A stretch of DNA of 64,000 nt from Paraburkholderia dioscoreae (GTDB lineage Bacteria > Pseudomonadota > Gammaproteobacteria > Burkholderiales > Burkholderiaceae): positions 2,418,001 through 2,482,000 of the forward strand of contig NZ_LR699554.1 in NCBI RefSeq assembly GCF_902459535.1, in the 5' to 3' direction. The translations under genes and the position numbers were made by a program. Of the stretch, positions 17,861-26,568 are shown one piece after another. Every line of letters starts with the position of its first letter. Position 1 is the stretch's first letter. The notes under the pieces were generated by a model. The model did no database searches and was not told where the DNA came from. It saw nothing but the letters and a program-made list of their open reading frames with translations.

Positions 17861-19009
17861 ATGTCCGCTACCGCCTTTCGCTATCACCGCATTCCCGCCG
17901 ACGCCGAACCGCTGCGCGAGCAGGTGCGCGCGTTCCTCGCCGAGGCCTTGAAGACGCGCCCGCCGCTCAAGCGTGCCGAATCGTGGATGGGCGCCGATCC
18001 CGCCTTCAGCCGCGAACTCGGCCGGCGCGGCTGGCTCGGCATGGCGCTGCCCAAACGTTATGGCGGCAGCGAGGCCGGGCCGTTTGCGCGCTATGTCGTG
18101 ATCGAAGAACTGCTCGCGGCGGGCGCACCTGTTTCCGCGCACTGGATCGCCGATCGCCAGAGCGGTCCGCTGCTTCTGCGCTACGGCACTGAAGCGCAGC
18201 GCGAGCGCTATCTGCCGGCGATCTGCCGCGGCGAAAGCTATTTCTGCATCGGCATGAGCGAACCGAATTCCGGCTCGGACCTCGCGTCGATCCGCACGCG
18301 CGCCGAACGCAAAGGCGACGGCTGGGTGCTCAATGGCCATAAGCTGTGGACCACCAACGCGCATTACTCGCACTACATGATCGCGCTGGTGCGCACCGGC
18401 GATAAATCCAGCGCGCGGCACGCAGGCATGTCGCAATTCATCATCGACCTGAAAGCGCCGGGCGTCACGATCCGCCCGATCCGTGATCTGGCCGGCGGAG
18501 AGCATTTCAACGAAGTGTTCTTTGATGACGTGCAACTCGGTTCCGACGCGCTGGTCGGCACCGAAAGCCAGGGTTGGGACCAGGTCACCGCCGAACTCGC
18601 CTTCGAACGCAGTGGCCCCGAGCGCTTTCTCAGCAGCATCGCGTTGATGCATACGCTGATCGATGCGATCGGCCGCCGGCCCGACGCCTTGCAAGCACGG
18701 GAAATTGGCCGTCTGACAGCACGGCTCTTCACTTTGCGGCAGATGTCGCTCTCGGTCACAGCGGAACTGGTCGCCGGACAAAACCCCGCGTGGGCTGCTT
18801 CATGCGTCAAGGATCTCGGCACGACTTTCGAACAGGAGATTCCCGAAGTCGCGCAACTGCTGCTCGATACGCTGCCTAGTACCGGCGGCGGCAGCGATCA
18901 CACGCAAGTACTCGCCTACCTGATGCAGATGGCGCCTTCCTTTTCCCTGCGCGGCGGCACGCGCGAAATCCTGCGCGGCATCATCGCCCGCGGACTTGGA
19001 CTGCGGTAA
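17861..19009 (+). CDS. acyl-CoA dehydrogenase, probable catalytic subunit
   Basis: A 382-residue acyl-CoA dehydrogenase. FAD/substrate motifs MSEPNSGSDLASI and WTTNAHYSHY are present, with a C-terminal RGGTREILRGIIARGLG. A Glu in ELAFERSGPER is placed like the catalytic base of isovaleryl-CoA-type enzymes. ATG 17861 is chosen at the start of the conserved fold; 17816 is an in-frame alternative and neither has a strong ribosome binding site. It is followed after 6 bp by a shorter homologue lacking such a Glu, suggesting a heteromeric alpha2beta2 enzyme like those of steroid side-chain catabolism. Confidence 0.86.
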   Translation: MSATAFRYHRIPADAEPLREQVRAFLAEALKTRPPLKRAESWMGADPAFSRELGRRGWLGMALPKRYGGSEAGPFARYVVIEELLAAGAPVSAHWIADRQSGPLLLRYGTEAQRERYLPAICRGESYFCIGMSEPNSGSDLASIRTRAERKGDGWVLNGHKLWTTNAHYSHYMIALVRTGDKSSARHAGMSQFIIDLKAPGVTIRPIRDLAGGEHFNEVFFDDVQLGSDALVGTESQGWDQVTAELAFERSGPERFLSSIALMHTLIDAIGRRPDALQAREIGRLTARLFTLRQMSLSVTAELVAGQNPAWAASCVKDLGTTFEQEIPEVAQLLLDTLPSTGGGSDHTQVLAYLMQMAPSFSLRGGTREILRGIIARGLGLR

Positions 19010-19015
19010 AACGCC

Positions 19016-20107
19016 ATGAGAGAAATTTTCGAATCCACCATCGAGCGACTGCTCGGTGACATCGTCACGCCCGAAGTGCTGCGCGACAGCGAAGCAGGCG
19101 CCTGGCCGGCGTCATTATGGAGCGCCATCGAAGAATCCGGTTTCGCCGTCGCGGCCGCTTCTGAGGCGCAAGGCGGCGCCGGCGCGAACTGGGCCGATCT
19201 ATTTGTCGTAGCGCGCGCGGCTGGCCGTCATAACCTGCCCTTGCCCCTCGCCGAAACACTGCTCGCCAATGCGCTTCTCGGCGAATGCGGGCTCGAAGCG
19301 ATCAACGCGCCGCTCGGCATCGCAGGCGGCGGCTCGGTGACGCTGCAACAGGGACGCGTGAGCGGCACGCTGCTCGACGTGCCATGGGGCCGCCACGTGG
19401 GCCACGTTGTTGCCATCACCGCGGGCAAGGAACCGACCCTCGTGCTGCTCGACACGGCCGACGCACAAACGACACTACGCCAGAACATCGCGGGCGAACC
19501 GCGCGACGATCTGCATTTCGAGCGCGCCGCCTGCGTGAGTTGCATGCCTTTGCCGGGCGATCTGCAGGCCGACGCGCTGCAACTGGGCGCAGCGATGCTG
19601 CGCAGCGCGCAGATTGCAGGCGCCTTGCAAGCGGTACTCGACCTGACGATTCTCTACGCCACCGAGCGCGTGCAGTTCGGCAAGCCCATCGGCGCGTTCC
19701 AGGCGCTGCAACAGCAGATCGCCGTGCTCTCCGAGCATGTGGCCGCCTCTGCGGTGGCTGCGGAATGCGCATTCAGCGCATCGCTCGACGGCGCCGGCGG
19801 CTTCGCGGCACTGCCTATCGCCGCTGCCAAAGTGTGCAGTGCCGAGGCGGCGAGTTTCGCGGCGGGCGTGGCGCACACCGTGCATGGCGCGATCGGCTTC
19901 ACCCATGAACACGCATTGCATCACTCGACACGGCGGCTCTGGTCGTGGCGCAGCGAATTCGGCAACGCGACCGTCTGGGCGCAACGGCTGGGCACAGCCG
20001 TGTGCGCAGCGGGCTCCGCAGGATTATGGCCGGCGCTGACTGCGGGACGCCTCGCGCCACTCGATCGGCCCGTAACGGCAGCGCCGCTGCAAGGAGTCGC
20101 GGCATGA
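19016..20107 (+). CDS. acyl-CoA dehydrogenase homologue, probable non-catalytic partner subunit
   Basis: A 363-residue divergent acyl-CoA dehydrogenase. The helical C-terminal domain is recognisable (ATERVQFGKPIGAFQALQQQ, HGAIGFTHEHALHHSTRRLW), but the GGTxEI signature and the catalytic Glu segment of its neighbour are absent. The gene lies 6 bp after the preceding dehydrogenase and ends in an ATGA overlap with the enoyl-CoA hydratase. This is typical of the second chain in alpha2beta2 dehydrogenases acting on bulky substrates. Heteromer formation is inferred. Confidence 0.82.
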   Translation: MREIFESTIERLLGDIVTPEVLRDSEAGAWPASLWSAIEESGFAVAAASEAQGGAGANWADLFVVARAAGRHNLPLPLAETLLANALLGECGLEAINAPLGIAGGGSVTLQQGRVSGTLLDVPWGRHVGHVVAITAGKEPTLVLLDTADAQTTLRQNIAGEPRDDLHFERAACVSCMPLPGDLQADALQLGAAMLRSAQIAGALQAVLDLTILYATERVQFGKPIGAFQALQQQIAVLSEHVAASAVAAECAFSASLDGAGGFAALPIAAAKVCSAEAASFAAGVAHTVHGAIGFTHEHALHHSTRRLWSWRSEFGNATVWAQRLGTAVCAAGSAGLWPALTAGRLAPLDRPVTAAPLQGVAA

Positions 20108-20901
20108 GCTTTCTCAAGGTCGAACGCGACGGCGCCGTACTGACCGTGTGGCTGAACCGTCCCGAGACGCGTAACGCGCTGTCCGAACCCGCACAAATGG
20201 ATGAACTGGTCGACGTGTGCCAGCAGGTGCGCCGCGACCGCAGCATCAAAGCACTCGTATTGACCGGTGCAGGCAGCGCGTTTTGCGCCGGCGGCAACGT
20301 GAAAGACATGCGCGAGCGCGGCGGGATCTTCGCCGGCTCGCCGCACGAGGTGCGCGACAGCTACCGCAATACGATCCAGCGCATTCCACTCGCATTGTAT
20401 GAGCTCGACGTGCCGGTGATCGCCGCCGTCAACGGTCCGGCGATCGGCGCGGGGCTGGATCTCGCGTGCATGTGCGACATCCGCATCGCCTCGGAGAAGG
20501 CGCTGTTTGCCGAGAGCTTCGTGAAAGTCGGCATCGTGCCCGGTGATGGCGGCGCATGGCTGCTGCCGCGCGTGATCGGCATGCAGCGCGCAAGCGTGAT
20601 GTCGTTCACGGGTGACACGATCGATGCGGCCAAAGCGCTCGAATGGGGCCTGGTGGCCGATGTGGTCGCCGCCGACAATCTGCTCGCGCATTCCCAGGCC
20701 ATGGCGCGCCGCATTGCCGCCAACCCGTCACATGCACTGCGCCTGACCAAACGGCTTTTGCGCGAGGGGCAGCATATGCGGCTCGATTCCTTGCTGGAGT
20801 TATCTGCCGCGTATCAGGCGCTTGCGCATCACAGCGAGGATCATCTGGAAGCGGTCAACGCGTTTCTCGACAAACGGCCGCCTCGCTACACGGACAGATG
20901 A
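20104..20901 (+). CDS. enoyl-CoA hydratase/isomerase family protein
   Basis: A 265-residue crotonase fold beginning MSFLKVERDGAVLTVW at ATG 20104, overlapping the previous stop (ATGA). The oxyanion motif CAGGNVKDMR is intact. The second motif reads GAGLDLACMCD, with Asp where crotonase has its first catalytic Glu. The region of the second Glu reads AESFVKVGIVPGDGG. The change may mark an isomerase, lyase or hydrolase rather than a standard hydratase. It works in the same operon as the heteromeric acyl-CoA dehydrogenase. Confidence 0.85.
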   Translation: MSFLKVERDGAVLTVWLNRPETRNALSEPAQMDELVDVCQQVRRDRSIKALVLTGAGSAFCAGGNVKDMRERGGIFAGSPHEVRDSYRNTIQRIPLALYELDVPVIAAVNGPAIGAGLDLACMCDIRIASEKALFAESFVKVGIVPGDGGAWLLPRVIGMQRASVMSFTGDTIDAAKALEWGLVADVVAADNLLAHSQAMARRIAANPSHALRLTKRLLREGQHMRLDSLLELSAAYQALAHHSEDHLEAVNAFLDKRPPRYTDR

Positions 20902-20979
20902 TCTACCGCGTGACAAGTCACGCGCAATAGATGCATTCATTCCACCAAACGCACAGCAACATTCTCGCAGGACATGACC

Positions 20980-22104
20980 ATGCGGACCGTTTTCAGGGAA
21001 GACCACGAATTATTTCGCGAGCAGGCCCGGCGCTTTATCGAAACCGAGATCGTGCCGAATCTGCACGCATGGGAACACGCCGGCATCGTGCCGAAATCGC
21101 TGTGGCGCAAAGCGGGGGAAATCGGACTGCTGTGCTCGACCGTGCCCGAGGAGTACGGCGGCAGCGGCGGCGACTTCGGCCATTCCGCGGTGATGATCGA
21201 GGAACTGGCGCGCGTCAATGCCACGGCCATCGGTTTTACCACGCATTCGGAGATCGTCGCGCCCTATCTCGTCGCGTACGGCAGCGAAGAACAGAAACAA
21301 CGCTGGCTGCCACGCATGGCGAGCGGCGAACTGATCGGCGTGATCGCGATGAGCGAGCCGGGCATCGGCAGCGATCTGCGTTCAATGCGCACCGGCGCGC
21401 GGCGCGAAGCCGATCAGTACGTGATCAACGGGCAGAAGACGTTCATCACCAATGGCGGCAACGCTGGTCTCATTGTGACGGCCACCAAGCTCGATCCGCA
21501 ATCGCGCGATCTCACGCTGATTTGCGTCGAAGAAGACACCGAAGGTTTTTCCAAGGGCAAGCTGCTGGAGAAGATCGGACTGAAAGGTCAGGACACGTCC
21601 GAGCTTTTCTTCGACAACGTGCGCGTGCCGGTCCGCAACCGGCTCGGTGAAGAAAACCAGGGCTTCAGCTATCTGACGCATCAGCTTGCATGGGAGCGCA
21701 CCATCATCGGGATTCGCGCGGCCGCCTCGGTCGACGCCTTGCTCGACGAAACCGTTCAATACACGCGCGACCGGCGCGTCTTCGGCAAACCCGTGTTCGA
21801 CTTTCAGAACACCCGTTTCAAGCTGGCTGAAGTCAAGGCGCAAGCCACCATGCTGCGCGCCTTCGTCGACGAATGTCTGGGCAAGGCAATGCGCGGCGAG
21901 CTGACGGCCGAAGTCGGTGCCATGTGCAAACTGGTCGGCTCGGAATTGCAAGGCAAGCTGCTTGACGAACTACTGCAGCTGCACGGCGGCTACGGCTATA
22001 TGAGCGAGTACAAGATCGGCAAGGCCTGGGTTGACGCACGCGTCGCGCGCATCTATGGCGGCACGTCGGAAATCATGAAGGAAATTATCAGCCGGTCGCT
22101 GTAG
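20980..22104 (+). CDS. acyl-CoA dehydrogenase
   Basis: A 374-residue acyl-CoA dehydrogenase. Conserved segments are MSEPGIGSDLRSM, INGQKTFITNGG and RIYGGTSEIMKEIISRSL. The Gly of YGGT, in place of the medium-chain-type Glu, together with Glu in LAWERT, points to the isovaleryl/long-chain arrangement of the catalytic base. Start ATG 20980 is seven bases after AGGA (20969-20972); an in-frame ATG at 20974 would be too close to it. It probably acts on a second CoA intermediate distinct from that of the 17.9/19.0 kb pair. Confidence 0.88.
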   Translation: MRTVFREDHELFREQARRFIETEIVPNLHAWEHAGIVPKSLWRKAGEIGLLCSTVPEEYGGSGGDFGHSAVMIEELARVNATAIGFTTHSEIVAPYLVAYGSEEQKQRWLPRMASGELIGVIAMSEPGIGSDLRSMRTGARREADQYVINGQKTFITNGGNAGLIVTATKLDPQSRDLTLICVEEDTEGFSKGKLLEKIGLKGQDTSELFFDNVRVPVRNRLGEENQGFSYLTHQLAWERTIIGIRAAASVDALLDETVQYTRDRRVFGKPVFDFQNTRFKLAEVKAQATMLRAFVDECLGKAMRGELTAEVGAMCKLVGSELQGKLLDELLQLHGGYGYMSEYKIGKAWVDARVARIYGGTSEIMKEIISRSL

Positions 22105-22179
22105 GGCTGCCATTTACGCCGCACGCGGACCCACACCACTCGAACACCGGCGCTTCAACAACGCTATCAGGAGACAACC

Positions 22180-22503
22180 ATGCCCAAACTTTCATACATC
22201 GCGCACGACGGCACGCGTGTCGACGTCGACGCAGCCGTCGGCGCGACAGTGATGCAAAGCGCGCTTGAACGCAACATCGCCGGCATCAGTGGCGACTGCG
22301 GCGGTGCATGCCAATGCTGCACGTGCCATGTGTTTGTTGAGGAAACGTGGCAACACAGATTACCGCCGGTCGACGATATGGAAGACGCGATGCTCGACAG
22401 CACGGCAGAGCCGCGCCGGGCCAATAGCCGCCTGTCGTGCATGCTGACCATGAATGCGGACCTCGACGGTCTTGTCGTGCACCTGCCCGCTTCGCAAATC
22501 TAG
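22180..22503 (+). CDS. 2Fe-2S ferredoxin, adrenodoxin/putidaredoxin type
   Basis: A 107-residue ferredoxin. The cluster motif CGGACQCCTC aligns with the CGGSASCATC pattern of putidaredoxin: ligand cysteines keep their spacing and the fourth is in RLSCMLTM. Two additional cysteines lie inside the loop. Such ferredoxins donate electrons to bacterial P450s, and two P450 genes lie at 22.6 and 31.6 kb. AGGAGAC precedes ATG 22180. No reductase gene accompanies it. It is the last gene before a terminator. Confidence 0.9.
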   Translation: MPKLSYIAHDGTRVDVDAAVGATVMQSALERNIAGISGDCGGACQCCTCHVFVEETWQHRLPPVDDMEDAMLDSTAEPRRANSRLSCMLTMNADLDGLVVHLPASQI

Positions 22504-22527
22504 GCGAACAGCCTTGCTTGCGGCAGT

Positions 22528-22558
22528 AAAAAGGCGATCCGGTATGGGTCGCCTTTTT
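22528..22558. terminator. bidirectional rho-independent terminator
   Basis: AAAAAGGCGA (22528-22537) pairs with TCGCCTTTTT (22549-22558), loop 11 nt. It sits between the convergent ferredoxin (ends 22503) and P450 (ends 22581) genes and gives a T-tract on both strands. Confidence 0.85.
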
Positions 22559-22580
22559 CTTACGTCAATGCCTTTTCTGG

Positions 22581-23858
22581 TCAATCCCAGATCACATGCA
22601 GCGCGTGCGGTCCGCGCAACTGAGCACCGACGATTTGCGGCTTCGGCATATCCGGATCGAGCCGCAGGTTCGGCAGCAAGTCAAGGATGGTATTCACCGC
22701 CACCGAGAGTTCCACCTTGGCGATGAACTGTCCGATGCACATATGCGGACCAAAACCGAAGCCGAACGACGGTTTGAGCTTGCGGTCGATATCGAAGCTC
22801 TCACTGTTCTCGAACACCTCTTCATCGCGATTCGCCGAGGACACGATACATTGCACCATCGCGCCCTTCGGAATGCTGAAGCCGCCGATCTCGGTGTCCT
22901 GCGCCGCCTGACGCACCTTGAACGTCGCCACCGGTTCGAAACGCACAGCTTCGTCGATTGCCTTCGGCACAAGGCTGCGATCCGCCCGCACCCGCGCGAG
23001 CAGTTCGGGCCGCTCCAGCAACGCCACCATCAGCGAGCCAAACGTGCGCGTGGTGGTCTCGCCGGCCGCCGGCAGCAATGAGCGCACGAAGGTCGCCACC
23101 TCGTGATCGTCGAGATGACGGCCCTCGTATTCCGCGCGGATCAGCCGGCAAATCAGATCGTCGCCTTGTGCGCCGTTCTTGCGCACTTCGGTCACTTCGA
23201 GCTTCACCGCGTCATAGAGCGCCTGAGCGGCCTCCATCGCCGCCTTGCGGGCCTGAGCGGCCTTTTCCGCGTCGACCTGCGGACCCGCCAGAATCGCCAG
23301 CGCCCACGCCGCGTATTGTTCGATCTGCTCGGGGCGGTTGTCTGGAAAGCCGATCAGCGAATAGATCAAACGGATCGGAAAATGCAGGCCGAAATCCATC
23401 AGATCGGCGCGGCGCTTTGGCACCATGGGCTCGATATATTCGTTGCGCACGATCGGCGCCATTTTCGTTTCGCGCCAGCGGTTCACCACGTCCGGCATGA
23501 ACACCGGCTGCAATAGCGAGCGGGCGCGGCGATGCACTTCGCCATCCATGCCGGTCAGGATCAATCCGTCGAAAAACGCGCCGAGTCCTTCGGCGATGAA
23601 GCCGCTGGTGAAATTCGTTGCATCGCGCAACACCGACATCACGTCCTTGTACTTGAACAGCGTAAACGTGGGCCGGTTTGCATCGAGACCGGCAATGTTC
23701 GGCACGCCCAGGCGTGCCATGAAGTCTTCCGCGATCACCGGCGAATTGCGGCGCATGTCGCGATAAATCGCATGCAGGTCGACGTCGCTGCCTTTGTAAT
23801 TGTCCGCAACGCCCGCGAAGGCGCTCTCGAGCGAAGTTGCTGCGGCGGGTGTGCTCAT
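22581..23858 (-). CDS. cytochrome P450 (paralogue A)
   Basis: A 425-residue soluble bacterial P450. The I-helix oxygen motif is AAGETTTR, the K-helix ExxR is in DEAVRFEP, and the heme loop FGFGFGPHMCIGQF places the ligand Cys at about residue 374. ATG 23858 is preferred over 23870 because GGAGACAGG lies just before it. It is closely related to the P450 at 31.6 kb, sharing stretches such as TSGFIAEGLGAFFDGLI. Electrons probably come from a cluster ferredoxin. Resin-acid clusters likewise carry two P450s (DitQ, DitU). The exact hydroxylation site is unknown. Confidence 0.92.
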   Translation of the reverse strand: MSTPAAATSLESAFAGVADNYKGSDVDLHAIYRDMRRNSPVIAEDFMARLGVPNIAGLDANRPTFTLFKYKDVMSVLRDATNFTSGFIAEGLGAFFDGLILTGMDGEVHRRARSLLQPVFMPDVVNRWRETKMAPIVRNEYIEPMVPKRRADLMDFGLHFPIRLIYSLIGFPDNRPEQIEQYAAWALAILAGPQVDAEKAAQARKAAMEAAQALYDAVKLEVTEVRKNGAQGDDLICRLIRAEYEGRHLDDHEVATFVRSLLPAAGETTTRTFGSLMVALLERPELLARVRADRSLVPKAIDEAVRFEPVATFKVRQAAQDTEIGGFSIPKGAMVQCIVSSANRDEEVFENSESFDIDRKLKPSFGFGFGPHMCIGQFIAKVELSVAVNTILDLLPNLRLDPDMPKPQIVGAQLRGPHALHVIWD

Positions 23859-23940
23859 GCCTGTCTCCATCGTTGATATTCGGCGCGCCGTCTCAGGGAT
23901 CGGCCCGATAACCGTTTGACCCAAGGTCAGCGCATTATAT

Positions 23941-23965
23941 TGAACAGATTTGCAGATTGTGATCC
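23941..23965. promoter_or_regulatory. recurrent 25-bp element, copy 4
   Basis: TGAACA-N13-TGATCC in the divergent gap between the P450 (start 23858) and the FAD oxidoreductase (start 24054). The spacer ends GATTG as in copy 3. It is about 85 bp from each start, so it could control both. Confidence 0.5.
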
Positions 23966-24053
23966 ACTTAAGACATGGAGGCAAGACAAAAGGCGCGCAC
24001 TGCGATCGACGCAAACGCCCCTGCACCCTGACAACAAAAAAGGGCGGAGACAC

Positions 24054-25700
24054 ATGGCAACAGAAGCGACTTACGACGCGTTGATCGTCGGTGGCGGGCA
24101 CAACGGACTATCCGCCGGCTGCTATCTCGCCGAGGCCGGCAAGAAGGTGCTGGTGCTCGAAGCTCTCGACAAGGTGGGTGGCATGGCCTCGTCGGGTTAT
24201 CTGCTGGATGGCGCGCCGCAGCACATGGTTCATCCATGCGCACTCGACATGATGTCGATGCGCGTGCACCCGCGCGTGCCGGCCGAATTGCAGTTGGAGC
24301 GGCACGGCTTTCGCCAGATCGAACTGACGCCCGGCTACGTGTACCTGCATCCGGATGGCACCTCTCTTGTGTTCTGGCGCGACCCGGAGAAGACCGCGGC
24401 CGAGATTCGCCGCTACAGTCCGAAAGACGCCGACGCGTTTCTTTCCTTCATCAAGGTCGTGTTCGCATTCATCGACATGGCGATTCCGATGATGCGCGTG
24501 GACCCCGCCGATAAAAACCTCGGAGCCAAATTCGAGGCGTTCAGGGCGGCGCTGCGCAATCGCAAGCTGAAACCCGAACTCATGGCGCTGCTCACCGGCT
24601 CTGCTTATCAAGCCGCGCAGGAGCACTTCGAGCATCCGGTCACAATCTCGGCCATGTGCTGCCTGACAGGTCTCGCCGGTCCGATTACAGCTGACGGCAG
24701 CGGCATCTATTACGCGCTGCTCGGCTTTTTGCACCGCTTCGGCGTGGGCCGCGTGGTGGGCGGCATGCAGACCTTGTCCAACGCGATGGCCGCGCGGCTA
24801 AGCGAACTGGGCGGTGAAGTGATGACCTCGGCGAGTGTCGCGGAGATCATCGCGGATGACTACGCCGCGCGCGGCGTACGTCTCGCCGACGGCCGCACGT
24901 TCTATGCGCACGCGGTCATCGCGAGTTGCCATCCGAAGGTCGCGCTGGAACTGGTGACACCCGGCCGGGTCGACAGGCGCCTGTTGACGCGCATTGCGCA
25001 TGCACCGGCCAATGCGCACGGCGCGTCGCCCTTGAAGGTCGACATGGCGCTGCGTGGCCAGATTTCGCTCAAGCGCTTCGAGGCGAAACGTGGCGACGGT
25101 CTCGATCTGCGCAAGACCTGCTTGCTGATCGGCACGACGGAAGCGGTGCTGGAAAACTTCCGGGCTTCGGCGCGTGGCGAGGTACCCACGTTGCCCTATC
25201 TGACGATCACGGCGCCCAGTTCGGTCGATCCGTCACAGGCCCCGGCTGGACAGGACTCGGTCTATCTGTACCCGCCCGCCATGCCGACCCAGCCGCGCGA
25301 GGGCTGGGATGCGATTCGCGAGCGCCTCACGCAGCAGGTGATCGACCAGGCGAGCGAGTATGTGGACGGTCTGAAAGAGTTCGAGATTGCGCGCCGCATG
25401 GAAGCGGCTCCGGACTTCACTCAGCGCCTGAACACGGTCAACGGCTGTGTGGTGCATATCGACACCAGCACAATGCGTTCGAACAAGTTTCGGCCCGCTT
25501 ATGGATTGGGCGGCGCTACGTTGCCCGTGCGTGGCTTGTACTTCGGCGGCGCGGGCATTCATCCGGGAGGTGGTGTGAACGGCATGCCGGGCCGCATCGC
25601 CGCGCAGCGGGTGCAGCGCTATCTCGGCCAAACCGCGCGCCGCGGCACGGCGAAATCAGGCTTCGTGACGGCTATTCTCGCCGCGTGGGGGGTCTGCTAA
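24054..25700 (+). CDS. FAD-dependent oxidoreductase, phytoene-desaturase-like
   Basis: A 548-residue flavoprotein. The N-terminal dinucleotide-binding fold is VGGGHNGLSAGCYLAEAGKK followed by VLVLEALDKVGGMASS. The C-terminal GLYFGGAGIHPGGGVNGMPG is the second FAD contact typical of the CrtI/phytoene dehydrogenase family. In degradative clusters such proteins desaturate or isomerise alicyclic rings; the substrate here is unknown. ATG 24054 follows GCGGAGA. The gene is divergent from P450 A, and its 3' end overlaps the TetR gene on the other strand by 45 bp. Confidence 0.85.
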   Translation: MATEATYDALIVGGGHNGLSAGCYLAEAGKKVLVLEALDKVGGMASSGYLLDGAPQHMVHPCALDMMSMRVHPRVPAELQLERHGFRQIELTPGYVYLHPDGTSLVFWRDPEKTAAEIRRYSPKDADAFLSFIKVVFAFIDMAIPMMRVDPADKNLGAKFEAFRAALRNRKLKPELMALLTGSAYQAAQEHFEHPVTISAMCCLTGLAGPITADGSGIYYALLGFLHRFGVGRVVGGMQTLSNAMAARLSELGGEVMTSASVAEIIADDYAARGVRLADGRTFYAHAVIASCHPKVALELVTPGRVDRRLLTRIAHAPANAHGASPLKVDMALRGQISLKRFEAKRGDGLDLRKTCLLIGTTEAVLENFRASARGEVPTLPYLTITAPSSVDPSQAPAGQDSVYLYPPAMPTQPREGWDAIRERLTQQVIDQASEYVDGLKEFEIARRMEAAPDFTQRLNTVNGCVVHIDTSTMRSNKFRPAYGLGGATLPVRGLYFGGAGIHPGGGVNGMPGRIAAQRVQRYLGQTARRGTAKSGFVTAILAAWGVC

Positions 25701-26411
25701 CGCTGTCAGCGCAGGCCGCTTCAAGGGCGGCCGGCCGTCGACAAGCACGGTGGAAAGCACGAAGTCCACCGAGAATTCACGCCATACCGCCGCGCCCGTG
25801 GCTGATGTGGTATCGAAACCCGCGACTGCGGACACCGTGTAGTGATTGGTGAAACCGCCAGTAGTGAGCAGCGCGCACGCGGCGTAGAACATGCGCGCAT
25901 CCACGCCGTCGCGGAACTCCCCGCTCGCCGCCCCGCGCCGCAGGATGCGCTCCATCTGACTGACCAGCGCGGGCGCCAGATCGACAAAGCGATTGCGTTC
26001 GACGGGATGCGCGTTATGCTCATGAAAACGCAAGCTTTCCTGCGCCAACGCGCCGAGCGTGGGATCGGACCGGTATTGATCGATCGCATGTTGCAGAAAC
26101 ACTCGCAGCGCTTCCACCGGCGGCAGGTGATCGAGTTCAAGCGCCAGCAAATCGGCCAGCACGTCTTGCGCTGACTCGTCCAGTACGCTGGCGAACAACT
26201 GTTCCTTGCTGCTGAAATAGTGATAGACGAGTTGCTTGGTCACCCCAGCTGCCTTTGCAATATCGTCCACGCGAGCACCGGCGAGGCCTTTTTCCGAAAA
26301 AGCCAGACGCGCCTCTTTCAGCAGGCGGCCGAGTGTGGCGCGTTTGCGTGACGGAGAGGAAGGTGCCGCGCACGTAGCTGGCGCGGCGGTATCGGTAAGC
26401 GTCGAAGGCAT
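25656..26411 (-). CDS. TetR-family transcriptional regulator
   Basis: A 251-residue TetR protein. The helix-turn-helix VDDIAKAAGVTKQLVYHYFS is near residues 55-75, and an all-alpha ligand domain follows. A 35-residue Pro/Ser/Thr-rich tail precedes the DNA-binding domain. ATG 26411 is the start closest to the fold. Sixty-three bp upstream lies a near-perfect copy of the recurrent 25-bp element (26475-26499), so this protein is my leading candidate for the regulator that binds the element throughout the island; this is inference. Its last 45 bp overlap the convergent oxidoreductase gene. Confidence 0.85.
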   Translation of the reverse strand: MPSTLTDTAAPATCAAPSSPSRKRATLGRLLKEARLAFSEKGLAGARVDDIAKAAGVTKQLVYHYFSSKEQLFASVLDESAQDVLADLLALELDHLPPVEALRVFLQHAIDQYRSDPTLGALAQESLRFHEHNAHPVERNRFVDLAPALVSQMERILRRGAASGEFRDGVDARMFYAACALLTTGGFTNHYTVSAVAGFDTTSATGAAVWREFSVDFVLSTVLVDGRPPLKRPALTALADPPRGENSRHEA

Positions 26412-26474
26412 GGATAGGCAGCACACAATGCAGGGAAAACGAAGCTTCGCTGATGCAATTGAATGCGCCCTTCT

Positions 26475-26499
26475 CGAACGCAATCCGCGGTGGTGTTCG
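26475..26499. promoter_or_regulatory. recurrent 25-bp element, copy 5 (upstream of TetR gene)
   Basis: CGAACG-N13-TGTTCG, inverted repeat with one mismatch between arms and the same N13 spacing. It is 63 bp upstream of the TetR start, the same distance as copy 1 from its gene. Confidence 0.5.
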
Positions 26500-26568
26500 G
26501 CTAGTGCATTGTAGTGCCGATCGGCGGCAAAAAGCGTCGCGCTGCTGCGCCGCCGGTCATTTTCTGCC

